Source of the DNA: Xylona heveae TC161
Taxonomy: Eukaryota > Ascomycota > Xylonomycetes > Xylonales > Xylonaceae
Direction of reading: 5' to 3'
NCBI RefSeq assembly: GCF_001619985.1
Contig: NW_017264193.1
Span: 3,043,726-3,107,725, forward strand
DNA: 64,000 bases
How positions within the stretch are numbered: the stretch's first letter is position 1; every line of letters begins with the position of its first letter. Shown in pieces: positions 35,216 to 47,293 of the stretch. The notes beneath the pieces are model-generated. The model did not search any database, had not been told where the DNA came from, and worked only from the letters and a program-made list of their open reading frames with translations. The position numbers were made by a program, and so were the translations under genes.

Positions 35216-35768
35216 TCAAATAGCAGCTTGGGCGCTTGAGACGTCAACTCGACCAAGAGATTATGAAAGCCAACAGTATAAACTTTGGCGACGTCATAAA
35301 CAAGCGGTTTGCTTGGAGAAGCTCCCCCGCGAACATCTACCTCATTTCCACTTTAATGACGCATGTGTATTCAATTTCGGTCGAATAAATGTTTGAATGA
35401 TAGGTAAGCCTCTATTACAAACAAATTATTGCTTCGTTGACTTATGGCGCACACAGAAAATCACTGCCTTGTTGCTGTTAATTTTTCCAACAAATATCCA
35501 AAGCTTACCACACCGATGATGAATCTAATGTCCCTACTCGAACCCGAATCTGATATCACGAATTGCAACAGAGCATAAGCGCATTACTTGATCAGCTCTT
35601 TGAGCAAATATACCACTCTAATACAACTGAAGTTTTTAAAAATGAATACCATGATTACAATCAGATTGAAATAAGAAATTTGAGTCTACATCATTATTAG
35701 TAAGTGTCGGATGTGGCCAGCACATCGATGCTATAGTGGCATCCTTTTCAGGTAAACGAAAAGTCGGC
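35216..35768. other. Convergent intergenic region
   Basis: 3' flanks of the Pro/Arg-rich gene (+) and EMC2 (-). The DNA is AT-rich near 35600-35700. Nothing else is seen. Confidence 0.5.
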
Positions 35769-36937
35769 TCATTTCTCCACTTTTGCTACGTCTTTATCCA
35801 GCAATGCTCTCGCGGCAATGATCTCAGCCTGCTCATATCCATCCCACCCTTTCTCGCCGGCATTACTGCGCCGAACTATCTCCGCCAGCTTCGCAGTGGC
35901 AATTTCGTTCAATCGTTGCACATAAGCAAGCGTAGGCGGGGCCGGCTCTCCTGCTGCTGGGTTGATCACTGTTGAAGCCGGCTTGAAGTTCTGAGGCAAC
36001 AGTGAAAGCAGTCGTCCAGTAGTCTGAAATCGAAAAGGATGATCATTAGCAGAAATTCAGCCAATCCGGAGCGGATACATTCCATACAAGTTTAAGTCCA
36101 TAAAATCCACGCAGATAGTCATCACAGAGTTCAATGCTGCGACAGAATCGACGAATGGAGTCAACCAGTAACTTCTCAATGCCAGATTCACCAGATACTT
36201 GTGCCGACATGTAAATGACTTCGCCGAGACGAGCGTGTATCTAGTGCAGTTCCGTCAGCAATAAACCTTACCAGTATGTTATGAGGGTTACTGTACATTC
36301 CATGCATTGGGGACTATCAGGAGTACTTCCTCGAGGCAGTAGATGGTCTGTGAGAAGAGGCCCTGGGATAAATAGAGATCGGCCAACTCCGCCCAGGCTT
36401 CAGCGTCCGTAGGCGACGAATCGAGGAATGCTACCAGCGCGACTGTGGCTTCTTCCAGTTTTCCCGTAGATCTTAGCAGAGCAATACGTCTCTTCGCGAT
36501 TGGCTGTGCGGTATATTAGTATAGGGATTGATGAACCCAATCTTAGGAATGTGCGTTCGTACCATATTCGTAGGGTTTTCTTTCAGAATAGCATCATACT
36601 CCGCCATGAGTTCCTCTAGATCTGCATCATTCTCGGCCACGGCCTCTTCGAATAAGCCTTGCAAGCCCATGACTCGGTCATTTTCCTCTCCGAACCGTTC
36701 TGTCAGCTTCTCGACGCAGAGACGCGCTGACTTGTCGTCTCCGGTTCGAAGGCATGACAATAGGAGATTTTCCAGAATAGCCCATGTCTCAGGCGTCTCG
36801 GAAGTAGAGAGGAAAGGGATTGAAATCGGTAGCTTGCTGGTCGAATGATTCTGGAGAAGCAGCGGAGCTTGTTGTGATAGATGCAATGCAACAGACGGAG
36901 GTAAGTGCGCCGGCGGATGAAGAAGACTTGAAGTCAT
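35769..36937 (-). CDS. EMC2: ER membrane protein complex subunit 2 (EMC2)
   Basis: Exons on the minus strand: 36937-36563, 36503-36297, 36240-36088 and 36023-35769; 329 residues. It is a soluble tetratricopeptide-repeat protein. Recognisable elements are E-N-P-T-N-M-P-I-A-K-R-R-I-A-L-L-R across the first junction, then A-E-A-W-A-E-L-A-D-L-Y-L, F-C-L/Y-C-L-E-E-V-L-L and P-N-A-W-N-I-H-A-R-L-G-E-V, all typical of EMC2 TPR helices. EMC2 is the cytosolic scaffold of the EMC insertase, which places tail-anchored and multipass proteins in the ER membrane. The C-terminus is extended and Ala/Lys-rich. It is divergently transcribed from AP-3 delta, with about 550 bp between starts. Confidence 0.92.
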
Positions 36938-37483
36938 GGCTTCAGTAGCAGGAGATAGATGACTAGCTTGAAACGTGGATATCACCAAATATATTGCCTT
37001 CACTGAAATGAGTTCCTGCCGCGAGAAGCTTGTCGTATAAAGGTTGGATATTTGTCGAATCGCGCCGTTGGCGGTGATGCTCCGGAGATACTGTCGCCTA
37101 AACGGGCAAAGCGCCCGAAGGAGCTGGGTGCCGTGGGGCAGCAGAGGCGGGCGGTGGATGGTTACAACAGAGAGAGAGACGAAACTACTGGTGGTGCTTA
37201 AGTGATTTGTCTTTTGAATTATCTCATACAGCTATGCATTTCTAACGTTGCATTCCACGACGCAATCGCTCCTTCAGGCTGTTACTAATACAACTTTATC
37301 CGCATATTCGCGTCAAGCTCCAAACTCCAGTCATTGAACAGCCAGCAACGCGAAATCATGGTCCACGCTCGATAACCAGCTGGAGCGCACAGCATGGTCA
37401 GGCGAGCACCCTTGTTCTGGCCTTCACCTAATAATCGCTTTGCCATGATCTAAACACCAATTTATACTCCTATTCATTTGAAG
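36938..37483. other. Divergent promoter of EMC2 and AP-3 delta
   Basis: About 550 bp shared between the two divergent genes. It contains a GAGAGAGAG run near 37170 and no other clear element. Both genes serve endomembrane functions, but co-regulation is not shown. Confidence 0.55.
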
Positions 37484-40400
37484 ATGTAAGCTATTTATCA
37501 ACAATTTTTGTCTTGTTTGCGGCTTCAGAACTCGCTGTGCTCACATGTTGGCGTTCTAGGTTTGAGAAGTCACTCTACGACCTCATTAGAGGTCTCCGAA
37601 ACCACAAGGGGAATGAGCGGGAATACATCCAGTCGAGCTTACGAGAATGTCGGTCCGAAATCAAGAGCCAGGACATGGGTTAGTGATTTCGAGCTGCTTT
37701 GCGGCACCCCGTACCATGAGCAAGCTAACTCTGCCTCTCCCGCAGACCTCAAGGCCACTGCCCTGCTCAAGCTGATATACCTCGAAATGTTTGGTCACGA
37801 CATGTCTTGGGCTGCTTTCAATGTTCTCGAGGTCATGTCTTCAGCAAAGTATCCACAGAAGCGCGTAGGATATCTGGGCGCTGTGCAGAGTTTCCGGCCG
37901 GATACTGATGTTCTTATGCTGGCGACGAATCTGTTGAAGAAGGTTAGTCGCCTTTCTCCTCCTTTGTGGTCGAGCTCTTGAAGCCTGATAATTGTGAAAG
38001 GACTTGACATCTCCGACGCCTACTACTCTCTCTCTACCTCTTGGAACGGTTCCACATATAATAACACCATCCTTGGCACTCTCGTTATTGTCCGACCTTC
38101 TCACCCGACTAACACATCACAATCCCGCTGTTCGCAAGAAGACTATAGCAACCTTGTATCGGCTTGCGCTGGTGTATCCTGAAACACTACGACCAGCATG
38201 GCCGAAGATCAAAGAACGTTTGATGGACGAAGACGAGGATTCAAGTGTCACAGCGGCAATCGTCAACGTTGTATGTGAACTCGGATGGCGAAGACCACAG
38301 GATTTTCTTCCCTTAGCTCCTCGTTTGTTTGAGCTACTGGTAGACGGTGGCAACAATTGGATGGCTATCAAGATCATCAAGTTGGTATGTTGGTTTTGAA
38401 TCATCCGCATCGACGTGCGTCTGACAGCTCTAGTTTGCTACATTAACACCCTTGGAGCCACGACTTGTGCGCAAGTTGCTGCCGCCCTTGACCACTATCA
38501 TTCGTACAACGCCTGCAATGTCTCTTCTCTATGAATGTATCAACGGCATCATCCAGGGAGGTATATTGGAAAGTGTTGAGGGAACAAGCGAGGGTGAAGA
38601 GATTGCTGCGCTGTGTGTTGGAAAGCTTAGGGGCATGGCTGTGGTGGAGGGCGACCCCAACTGTAAGTTAGTACTCATCTGAGGGAATGTGTCGGAGCTA
38701 ACGGTGCAATAGTAAAATATGTCGCCCTTCTTGCTTTTAATAAGATTGTCATCTCGCATCCTCACCTTGTGGCGATGCACTCGGACGTCATCCTGGATTG
38801 CATTGACGATGCCGACATTTCTATCCGCTTCCGGGCCTTGGAATTGGTTGTTGGAATGGTCAACAGCGAAAATTTGGTGGCTGTAGTCGGCCGTTTGATG
38901 CGCCAGCTACGAAATGCGCCTAACGCCTCGTCTGCCGACGATCCTTTAAACAGCAGAGGTTTTCACTCGGGTATTGAGCCAGCTGCAGATTCGGATGACG
39001 AAGATCCAGAGGAAAGTCTGAGGGCAGCAGATAAAAAGACAGAGCAAACGACGCCGCTCCCGGACGAATACAGGGTTGATGTCATAAGACGCATCCTTGA
39101 GATGTGCTCCAAGGACACCTATAGCAATGTTGCCGATTTTGAGTGGTATATCGAGGTGCTCGTGCAGCTTGTCAAGTATTGCCCCGCGGCCACGGCTATG
39201 GCAACGGGAGCGGACCCGCACAGCAAAGGTATTGTCCAAGAGTCTACCTCTGAAGAAGACGTGGCTTTCAACATTGGGTCAGAGCTCCAAAATGTGGCCG
39301 TAAGAGTAAGGAGTGTCAGGCTAGAGGCTACGAGGACTGCTGAAACCCTCATCCTGGTTGAACAACGAGACAAGCTATTTCCCTCTTCAGGCCGAGGTGG
39401 CCAAGCAGTGCTTGGGCCAGCTGCCTGGATTGTCGGAGAGTACGCAGAGCTCTTAGCTGATCCGGGATCAACGGTTTCATCGCTTCTCCACTCATCTTCC
39501 TCTACCCTCCCTGCGGATATACTTGCCGTATATATACAGGCTATTCCAAAAGTATTCGCGTACATTGTCCGTCAGGCCAGCATGACATGGAACCCTGAAC
39601 AGAAGACCATGACGTCCCTTCAAATGGCTCGAATAATACACTTTCTTGAGCCCTTGGCTAAACACCCTAATCTGGAGATCCAGGAGCGTGCAGTCGAGTA
39701 TCTCGAACTCATTCGACTAGCATCTGAAGCTGCGGCCTCCCAGGCAGCTGGGGAGATGGAGCAAGATTATGGTCCACCCTTACTTTTGACGCAAGCACTC
39801 CCGTCTTTGTTTGAGGGTTTCGAGCTAAATCCCGTCGCTCCGGGAGCCCAAGCCAAAGTGCCATTACCAGACGGGGTAGACTTGGAAACGCCTATAAATT
39901 CACGGTTGCAAAGTCTGTTGGAGACGGCAGACTATGAGGCAGTTGGGGATAGAGAAGACGAAGATGAATTCTATCATTTCTACAATGATAAGCCTACAAT
40001 CTCGAACGTGGCCCAGTCAGCTGCTTCAAGGCTTGACGCAGAATTAAAAGAGTCGTCGTACCAGCAGGAGACTCCAAAAGAGTACTTGGATCCCGTTCAA
40101 GCCGAGCGCAGAAAGGCAGAACGTCGAGAACGAAACAAGGACGATCCATTCTATATTGCGAATGAGGATTCCAGCTCCGCGGTCTCTACACCCCTACACA
40201 ACATTCTACGGGGCAATAACGGAGAGGAAGTGGATATCGACTCTATTCCAATCATGGACTTGGATCTCAATGGCGAGAGAGATACCAAAGCCGCCAGGAT
40301 CGGTCAACCTGCGAAACGCAAACCGAAACCTCGCAAGACATACGAGATCACCGGTGATGAAAACATTGTTGTGGAGGGGCGTACTAGCAGCGCCAACCAA

Positions 40401-40940
40401 TCAGGAGAGAACACCCCGAACGGATCATCTGCGACTGACGCGAAGCCCAACCGTGGCAAAAAGTCCCTCTTGCAAGTTGATTCTAGTGGACTTGGAACCG
40501 TCTCGCTTGGAGGCGAAGGCGACGACGACAGTGCAGGAGGCGTGCAGGACATCCAGAAGCGCGAGGAGGAAGAAGCCGAGATGGCGCGAGCCATGAAAGA
40601 GGTCGAACGATTGCGGCTGGAAATGCAACGCGCCTCGGAGCGCGTCGAGGCCGCCAAGGACGTCCCACCCGAAGGAACAATGATTAAAAAGAAGAAGAAG
40701 AAGAAGCAAACGCGGCCAACAGATGATGCCGATGCTACGAAGCCCAAGAAGAAGAAGAGCAGTAGTAGTAGCAAAAAGGACAAGACACCGGCACCGAACA
40801 ATGCCGACGCGGAGCACGCGGAGCAAGCTGAGCCCGTGTCTGCACTCGCTGAAGAGCCCATTGTGTCCAAGCCAAAGAAGAAAAAGAAGAGGAGACCGGC
40901 TGAGATTATTGACGACGCCTCGCCTCAAGCAGCCGAGTAG
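37484..40940 (+). CDS. apl5: AP-3 complex subunit delta
   Basis: Six exons: 37484-37485, 37560-37678, 37746-37942, 38001-38384, 38434-38662 and 38713-40940; 1052 residues. The start codon is split: AT lies before a GTAAGC donor and the G comes from the next exon, giving M-F-E-K-S-L-Y-D-L-I-R-G-L-R, the family's N-terminus. Residues 1 to about 560 are adaptin HEAT-like repeats (M-F-G-H-D-M-S-W-A-A-F; K-R-V-G-Y-L-G-A; N-P-A-V-R-K-K; D-P-N-L-K-Y-V-A-L-L). A hinge and a C-terminal part follow, with poly-Lys clusters (K-K-K-K-K-K) and an R-R-K-A-E-R-R-E-R segment. AP-3 sorts cargo from Golgi or endosome to the vacuole. No alternative upstream start in frame was found, which supports the split start codon. 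Confidence 0.92.
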
Positions 40941-41747
40941 GGAACATACCTCTCTCTCGAGTTACTTAGGTGATTCGAAGACTAAGGTATCGAGTAACAT
41001 GAAAGAATCTAGCGGCCGAAGTGTTCCCTTTGGATTTAGCATTTCATTTCTTATGCATGTGTCCCTTAATGGGCGACCTTATTTTCAGTTTTCCAAATTT
41101 AATACCATAGTGCACCTATTCAAGACATTCCAGAGATTCAAGACATTTGAAATACGTTGTGATTGGTCAATATTTGAGGACAGACGCACATCAGTAGTTG
41201 CCAATCTGCATTCAAGGCACAGAAGCTCCGACTCAAGGACAAATTCCATATCTTATATACATTGATCTGCATGCTCGGCTGAGAGAACAAGTCAAAATTC
41301 TTTTTCTCAATATCAGGTCCAAAGCAAAGTATAGGATTCGAAAATATCATTTTATTTCGTTTCACATCAATTTTTTTTATTTTCTTTTTCAAACGGAGTC
41401 CATAGTATATTATACACTCTCCCCTTCTTCCTCTTCTTCTTCTTCTGCTGCGGGACTCTGGTGTCATGAACGATGGTATCTTATGCAGTTGCAATGCGTT
41501 GCGCCGAGGGGGTTTAATGGGCTCGTGGGCTCAATGGGCTCGTTGGGAAGCTCGCAAACCCAACCCAACCCTCCCCCAAGTCCGAAGCAAGCGGGGGGAA
41601 TAAAAAACAATTTTTTGAAATGCAGTATGCTGCCAATCCAATTTGAAAACGATAAATGGATCGGCGAGTAGCGAGTAGCGAGTAATGATGCCACGACAAG
41701 AAAGACTGTCAGGACGAATTGCCCCTTTCGTCTGGGGGAGGATTTAT
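40941..41747. other. Convergent intergenic region
   Basis: 3' flanks of AP-3 delta (+) and YSY6 (-). It contains a CTT-rich microsatellite at about 41421-41446. No gene is supported. Confidence 0.5.
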
Positions 41748-42322
41748 TTAGAAGAACAAGCGCAGGAGTTCAAAAATAAGACCACCGCAGACGACGAACG
41801 CGAGGACCACTATTAGGACCAGATGGACATGTTAGCAAATGGTATTACGTGGTATAACGGCGTTCCAAGCGCAAGCGGGATGCGTAACGATAGTGACGCA
41901 GAACTACCTCCCAAAGCAACAATTGTGACAGATTCTCCGAATGACAACACAAGATTCAAGAAAGAGAGTAAAGACAGTAACAGGAAAGAGTAAAGAGTAG
42001 ATAGTACGTACAAACCCATGTTGCGGAAATCGGCGCCTTCTCCTTCTTCTGCTTCTTCACCACGGTCTCGGGCTTGCCCCGCTTGGCGGCCTCCTGGCGG
42101 GCATATTTCTCATTCGCGCGTCGCTGCTGAGGCGTTTGGGCCTGGATACTTGTAAGCTTTCCATTATATCATCTTTCCACAAACAGCGCATAGTAAAGAG
42201 AATATCCATAGGGAATTCTGTGGAGGATCCTGAGGGCAGTCATCGTGGAGCATAGCCAACAGGTGTGTAGCTAGCTGTATTTCCCAAAATCAAAGGGACG
42301 GTGTGGTTGGTATACGAACCAT
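41748..42322 (-). CDS. YSY6: Stress-associated ER protein YSY6/RAMP4/SERP1
   Basis: Exons on the minus strand: 42322-42320 (just the start codon), 42141-42012 and 41809-41748; 64 residues. The protein begins M-A-Q-T-P-Q-Q-R-R-A-N-E-K-Y-A-R, continues with a basic cytosolic part (K-R-G-K-P-E; K-K-Q-K-E-K) and ends in a tail-anchor membrane helix, V-L-V-L-A-F-V-V-C-G-G-L-I-F-E-L-L. That is the RAMP4 architecture. It sits at the Sec61 translocon and helps protect nascent membrane proteins under ER stress. The first intron uses a GTTCGT donor, less usual but giving the expected start; the second (41810-42011) is long for this window. It was missed as a single open frame because both introns break it. 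It is divergent from a small mitochondrial gene. Confidence 0.87.
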
Positions 42323-42998
42323 TGTGAATTGAGTGTAAATGTATATGTGAAGCTTGGTTTTCAGTCGTCGAACAGGCTATATAGACCCCGCTATAGAAAA
42401 AAAAAAAGGCTGTTGAGGAATGCGCAGAGGGTTCAATGTTGGTGTATCGTGTATAGCTTCAGGGAACGGAGTTATTGCCCGGGGAGTAGAGGACACGATA
42501 TGCGATATGCCATGCAAACAAGGTGCAAACTTGTTGCGATTCGGCTTAGCTCGTTTCTCCACGTAGGGTAGGCCTGTAGGGAACATTTTAGCTTCGACAT
42601 GAGCTCGTTGGACTCCGATTGACCTGTACCTTCGTATCAGCGTACCATAGAAAATATCCTTACCTCAGGCAGTAACAATATCAATTGTCTGCTTCTGCAA
42701 TACCCAAAGTAAGTGCTGCTTCCTGAAGCTGAAGAAGTGTCTCGTCAATCTCGTCGCGCATGAAAAGCTAATTCGGAACATCGATAGGATCCCGACCTAC
42801 TTATCCTGGACCAACGGACACAACGTATATCCTGTAAATAGAACAAATAGCCCGGAGCACCTCAAGGAAGCAGATTTCGATATATTGCTTCTTCGAAACA
42901 ACTCGTACTGTCTATCAAGTTTTGCACTTGTCTTGAAATACGATTGATATCCCCGCCGCTTCCAAACGCACAACGCTCAACACTCCAGCGCCAGCGCC
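42323..42998. other. Divergent promoter region
   Basis: 676 bp between the starts of YSY6 (-) and the mitochondrial membrane protein gene (+). An A run lies at about 42400-42410. Nothing else could be assigned. Confidence 0.5.
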
Positions 42999-43700
42999 AT
43001 GTCCTCTTTCTTACGAAGCCTGCCTGCGCGCGCGTCAGCCGCAAACACGCCTACAATCGCTCTTCAGTCTTCTTCAATCGCCATACGAACCACTTTTGCA
43101 GCACACGGAGCAGTATCTCGACAAGCCGGAAATGTCCTTGTCCTACGCGGTTCTCGTCGTCAGGCATCTTCGTCCTCAAAGACAAGCGCTTCGCAAGAGC
43201 CGTCAGCCCATGTACGCTTTTACTCCTCTTTTACTTCTCTGTTTCCCTTCTTTTTTATTACTCTCCGACCCCAAAGCCGCAGAAAGCGACATGCACATAA
43301 CATGCAACCAGCTGTTTAACTTCTCCCCGCTCCCTCGCGCTAATTAAAAATGTGAACACCAACAGGCCAATTTCTACAAGCAATTCAGCCGCCCCATTGC
43401 CAAAGTATTCCTTCCCGCGGTCTTCACGTACCAAGCGCTCTACTGGTTATGGGTGAAGCTGGAAAAGGACGAAGTCAAGGCCGAGAAAGAGGGTACGTGA
43501 GCTGTGTTGCGCCCATTGGGGAGGCTTTCTCTTCACGAGAGGGACTTTCTCTACACAAAAAGGGCAGAACATTGATTGCGTTTATACGTGCTATGGTCAT
43601 TCACAAAGCTAATCTTTTGTTTTTGGTGGATGTAGCTGAAATTTCTGCGCTGGAGAATAAACTGCGAGAAGTCACTGCTGAGAAGAAGCCATCGTCGTGA
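42999..43700 (+). CDS. Small mitochondrial single-span membrane protein
   Basis: Exons 42999-43211, 43366-43492 and 43636-43700; 134 residues. The first about 55 residues are rich in Arg, Ser and Ala and lack acidic residues, like a mitochondrial targeting sequence (M-S-S-F-L-R-S-L-P-A-R-A). The second exon reads F-Y-K-Q-F-S-R-P-I-A-K-V-F-L and on into a hydrophobic helix at about 83-101, followed by a charged coiled coil rich in Glu and Lys (E-I-S-A-L-E-N-K-L-R-E-V). The layout suggests an inner-membrane protein with one helix and a soluble coiled-coil tail. I have seen similar fungal proteins without a name; an assembly-factor role such as that of INA17 is possible but not supported by a specific motif. 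Confidence 0.75.
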
Positions 43701-44102
43701 ATGCGGTTGCGGGTTGAAGGATCTGCGCAGAAGTAAAAATGATGTAAAATAGGGGGAGAAAAAGTTAAGTAGCGCGATACCCATTTTCTTTTTCCTGGTG
43801 TTTCAACATATATCAAATACATATATTCTCGGCATCCTATTGTATAAATATGGCATGAAAAAAAAATGTAATACGGATATATGCGCAAGCTATGCTACAT
43901 GTGGCAAGCTTATGCTAAGAACATACCGGCAACGAGAGAAACTGCCAGTGTCTAAAAATGCGACCAAATGATTTAGTGACAAACCCTCCTTGAACTTTTT
44001 TCTCCCGACGCTCAAACAAAATATATACCAAAAAAGAGGAAATATGATGATGACACCCCATATATGTACAGAATACAAAATCCCAACCGTAGAGAATTAC
44101 AT
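43701..44102. other. Convergent intergenic region
   Basis: Short AT-rich 3' flank shared by the mitochondrial protein gene (+) and the UTP8-like gene (-). An A-run lies at about 43857-43867. No gene is seen. Confidence 0.55.
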
Positions 44103-47100
44103 CTAAACCACAATCTTTTCGAAACTGTATTTGCCAACCTTCATACTCTTTAGGCGACCAATATCTCTGGCAGACCGCCGCATGACTTCGCCACCAGCGC
44201 CGACCTTGGTCTTGGAAATGGTCTGTTCGGCCTTGAGTCCGAGCGGGAGAACCTTGGAATTGGTATCATCAGTGTAGCCGCCGACGGGAATAGTAGTGAT
44301 GGTGCCGGGAGCGACAGCACCAATTGACGCCTTGTAGGGCGTAGACCGAGTGAATGCGCTGGCGGGCGTAGCAAGAGGAGCATCAATCCTGGGCGTGGTA
44401 AATGCGGCGGCGGCGGCAGGGGTAGAAAGAGCTCCAGCTCCAGGAGGAAGCGACTTCTGAGGACCAGGGGTTGCGGGAGGACCACCGTGGGAAGTAGACG
44501 CACTGATTCGCTGCTGTTGCTTGGACGACGCAGGGACAGCTGTGGCATCGGCCATAGACTTGCCGTAGCGGAGCACCTCTGTCAGCAAGCCGCCGAGGTA
44601 GCTTGCTTCCTCGATGCCCTCGAGCGCGGCAGAGACTTCGGCCTTGAGGAAGGTGACGAGATTCTGGGTGCTGTTGGGGTCGTTGGCGCTTTCGGCAGAA
44701 GTGCCTGTCAAGGATGCGGAGTGGATCCAACCGACAGTACCAACGGCATCGAGGGCGCAGTTGAGAAGGCCACAGATGAGGCCGACGCCGCGATCTGAAG
44801 CAGTATTTGCGGGTTGTTCTCCGCTGCCCCCGTTCATGGGGTCATCTTCGTCAAAGCTGTCGACATAGCGCGAGGTCCAACCGCCAGTGGCCAACTCGAA
44901 TCGAAGAAGGTGAATAAAGGAGAGAAGCTCATCAGCAGCGAGCTCCGACTTCAATGCCCGCGTTGTTGTTGCGGCAGGAAATTGGCATAGTTTCCGGAGC
45001 GAAACAGACAGCGCGTGTTCGCGGACGTTGGAGCCTGTTTCGAGTGTGGAAAAAGCGAGCCTGAGATCGTCTTCAGCATCATCTTGCGCATCCTGGATGG
45101 CAAGATCAAGTTGCTCTTCTTGGGTATCCTCGTGAGAACCATCCGTTAGTTGGAGAGGCTTCTTCTGGACCTCAGGGAACTGTAGACTGCGTAGAATATG
45201 CCGGATAACGTGCACAATGTCCTTAACTTCGAGAATAGTAGGACTGAGCAAAACGGCCAGGAGAAGGTGAAGTTCGGGATCGAATTCAACGAGAGAGTCG
45301 ATAAATTGGCCAGAGGTTATCGAAGAGGATCTCTGGAAGGACATGGAAGGCGCTTCTTGGAGAGCAGACTCTACGTTTGCTCGTGAGAGGCTGCCAGTCT
45401 GGATAAGCCAATTGGCTACGTTGGGCGCGTAGAAGGCGATCCGTAGTCTCGGTCCAGTACTCTCGCGCTGATTTTCCAGATGACCATCAACGCTTTGGGA
45501 ACTCGGCTCGTCGCTGATAGCAAACATTTTTCGTAAGGAGAATCGAATCTCCGCGATTTGCGCGGCGTGACGAGCTATCCGAGTCCCGGAAAGATCCCAC
45601 TCTGGCAGATTCTTGGCTTGGCCCTCTTTGTGAGCCCCACTTTCCTTGATGGTAATACCAAGATGGTCAGCAAGGATATGCTCAAACTGTTCAACATCGT
45701 TGTCCTCCACACAGCGGTTCAAATCTGCTTGCCGCTGCCTCCAAGCCGGATCTCCGGCCATGACAGGGAGCAATTCGCCGAGCGACCTTGGCAGTGCATT
45801 GTTTGAGGACGAGCCGTGCAGTCGTTTGGACGACTTAATTCCTCGACCGATCGAGTCAATCAGGGAGCATTCCCGTCGACGCTTGCGAGTTCCAGGCGTA
45901 TCATTACCTCCCACAACCACAGGGAAGCCGACCAGTCTGGTCCCGGCAAGTCCAACAACTAGATCGATATTGGAATCATATGCTAGAAGCTTGACAGACA
46001 CCTTCGCTCGTTTCTGTCCAGCAGAACCTGCCTTCTTGCTTTCCGATGCGCCCAGCAAATCCTCCCCAAGGGCAACTGTACCCTGTACCGACTGGTACTT
46101 GAGGTCATAGACAGTCACGGCTCTTTGTGAAACCGCCATGCCCAAGGTTGGTGACAATCGCAAAAACGAGCTCATTTTGGAATCGTCAAGCTGCAGCTGG
46201 GTTGACACGCGAGGGACTGTACCTGAGAGGTCATAAATGGTTAGTTGACCCCCAGATAGGAAATACATTGTCCCTGTGCCCGCATGGAATGAGAATTGCG
46301 GTTCCCTCAGTATCATCCGGTCACCGTGCGGTCTAGGGAGCGCGTATTGAAGGAGACAATGCCCCGCTCCCGTCATAGCCAGTGTGCCTTTGTTGGACGA
46401 CGCACGGATAGATACAATGTGCACAGATCTACCTTGCTCGGCTAGCAGAGCATCGTCTGCAGGCCGTGTAACCAAGATCAGTACAGAGACGGAAGCTCTG
46501 TCTCTTTCCGGTAGTTCGACAGCAGAGTTTAGCAATGCGATCACATCCTCTCTCCCTCTGAGTAACCCTTTGCACGCGGTATTTGCATCCGTGAGGAAGG
46601 CATACTCGACGCGCAATTGTTCGACTTGGTGGGAGTTTGATGACGATCTCTCTGCCGCGAACAGGGCATTCGTTGGCCTACTCCACCTTTGGCTTTTCAA
46701 ATCTCCCGACAAAACCTCCATCTCTCCGTGCTCATGTATCACAAGTAAATCATGGCGTATCTCCGAAGATAAATCATCCGGAACGGCGGATACAACCTCC
46801 AGATGCACTATCGGACTCAAGTCTGTAGAAATGGCAAAGCTCGCCGTCGAGTAGGCGACAGCGGAGGTGGAGGACGAATTAGGCTTTGTCTCGGCAGTCT
46901 CGAAGAAGCAGGTCACTCGCGGCTTGGGATCTAACGTGGAGGCATATGTAAATCTGCGGGCAGCTGAGGAGGTTGTGGCCGAATAACGCGTAGAGCAGGG
47001 AGCGCAAGTTAATGATGTCTGTGGGGACAAGGCATAGGAAGTGAGGAGTTTCGACGGTTGCACCTATATCATGATTTAGTTTTCTAAGGACAATCAAGTT

Positions 47101-47293
47101 CCCGCGATCCATCGGCTCCTACCTGATAGATGTTGAGGCCCTCTCCGTCAATTCCCACAGCTAGCTCTGCCCGTTTTCTCTTCCTGGATCCATCACCCAC
47201 AGTAACACTGGTGGCAAGGATTCGGTTGCCCGCTGAGCCCAAAGGATGTGGTAGATCAGCTAAGATATAAGGATTTTCCATCGTTGTCGCCAT
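44103..47293 (-). CDS. UTP8-like nucleolar protein (t-UTP type)
   Basis: Exons on the minus strand: 47293-47123 and 47063-44103; 1043 residues. The N-terminus has P-Y-I-L-A-D-L-P-H-P, then a basic R-K-R-K-R-A-E-L-A-V-G-I-D-G-E-G-L-N-I-Y-type segment joined across the intron to Q-P-S-K-L-L-T-S-Y-A-L. The first half is beta-rich like a propeller (V-Y-D-L-K-Y-Q-S-V-Q-G-T-V-A-L), the second half helical and acidic. A Pro/Thr-rich linker precedes the conserved C-terminal motif R-R-S-A-R-D-I-G-R-L-K-S and K-Y-S-F-E-K-I-V-V. I recall these features from fungal UTP8-family proteins, subunits of the small-subunit processome that support rDNA transcription and 18S maturation. The family name is my best recollection, not proven here. 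The first in-frame ATG after the upstream frame opens was used. Confidence 0.6.
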
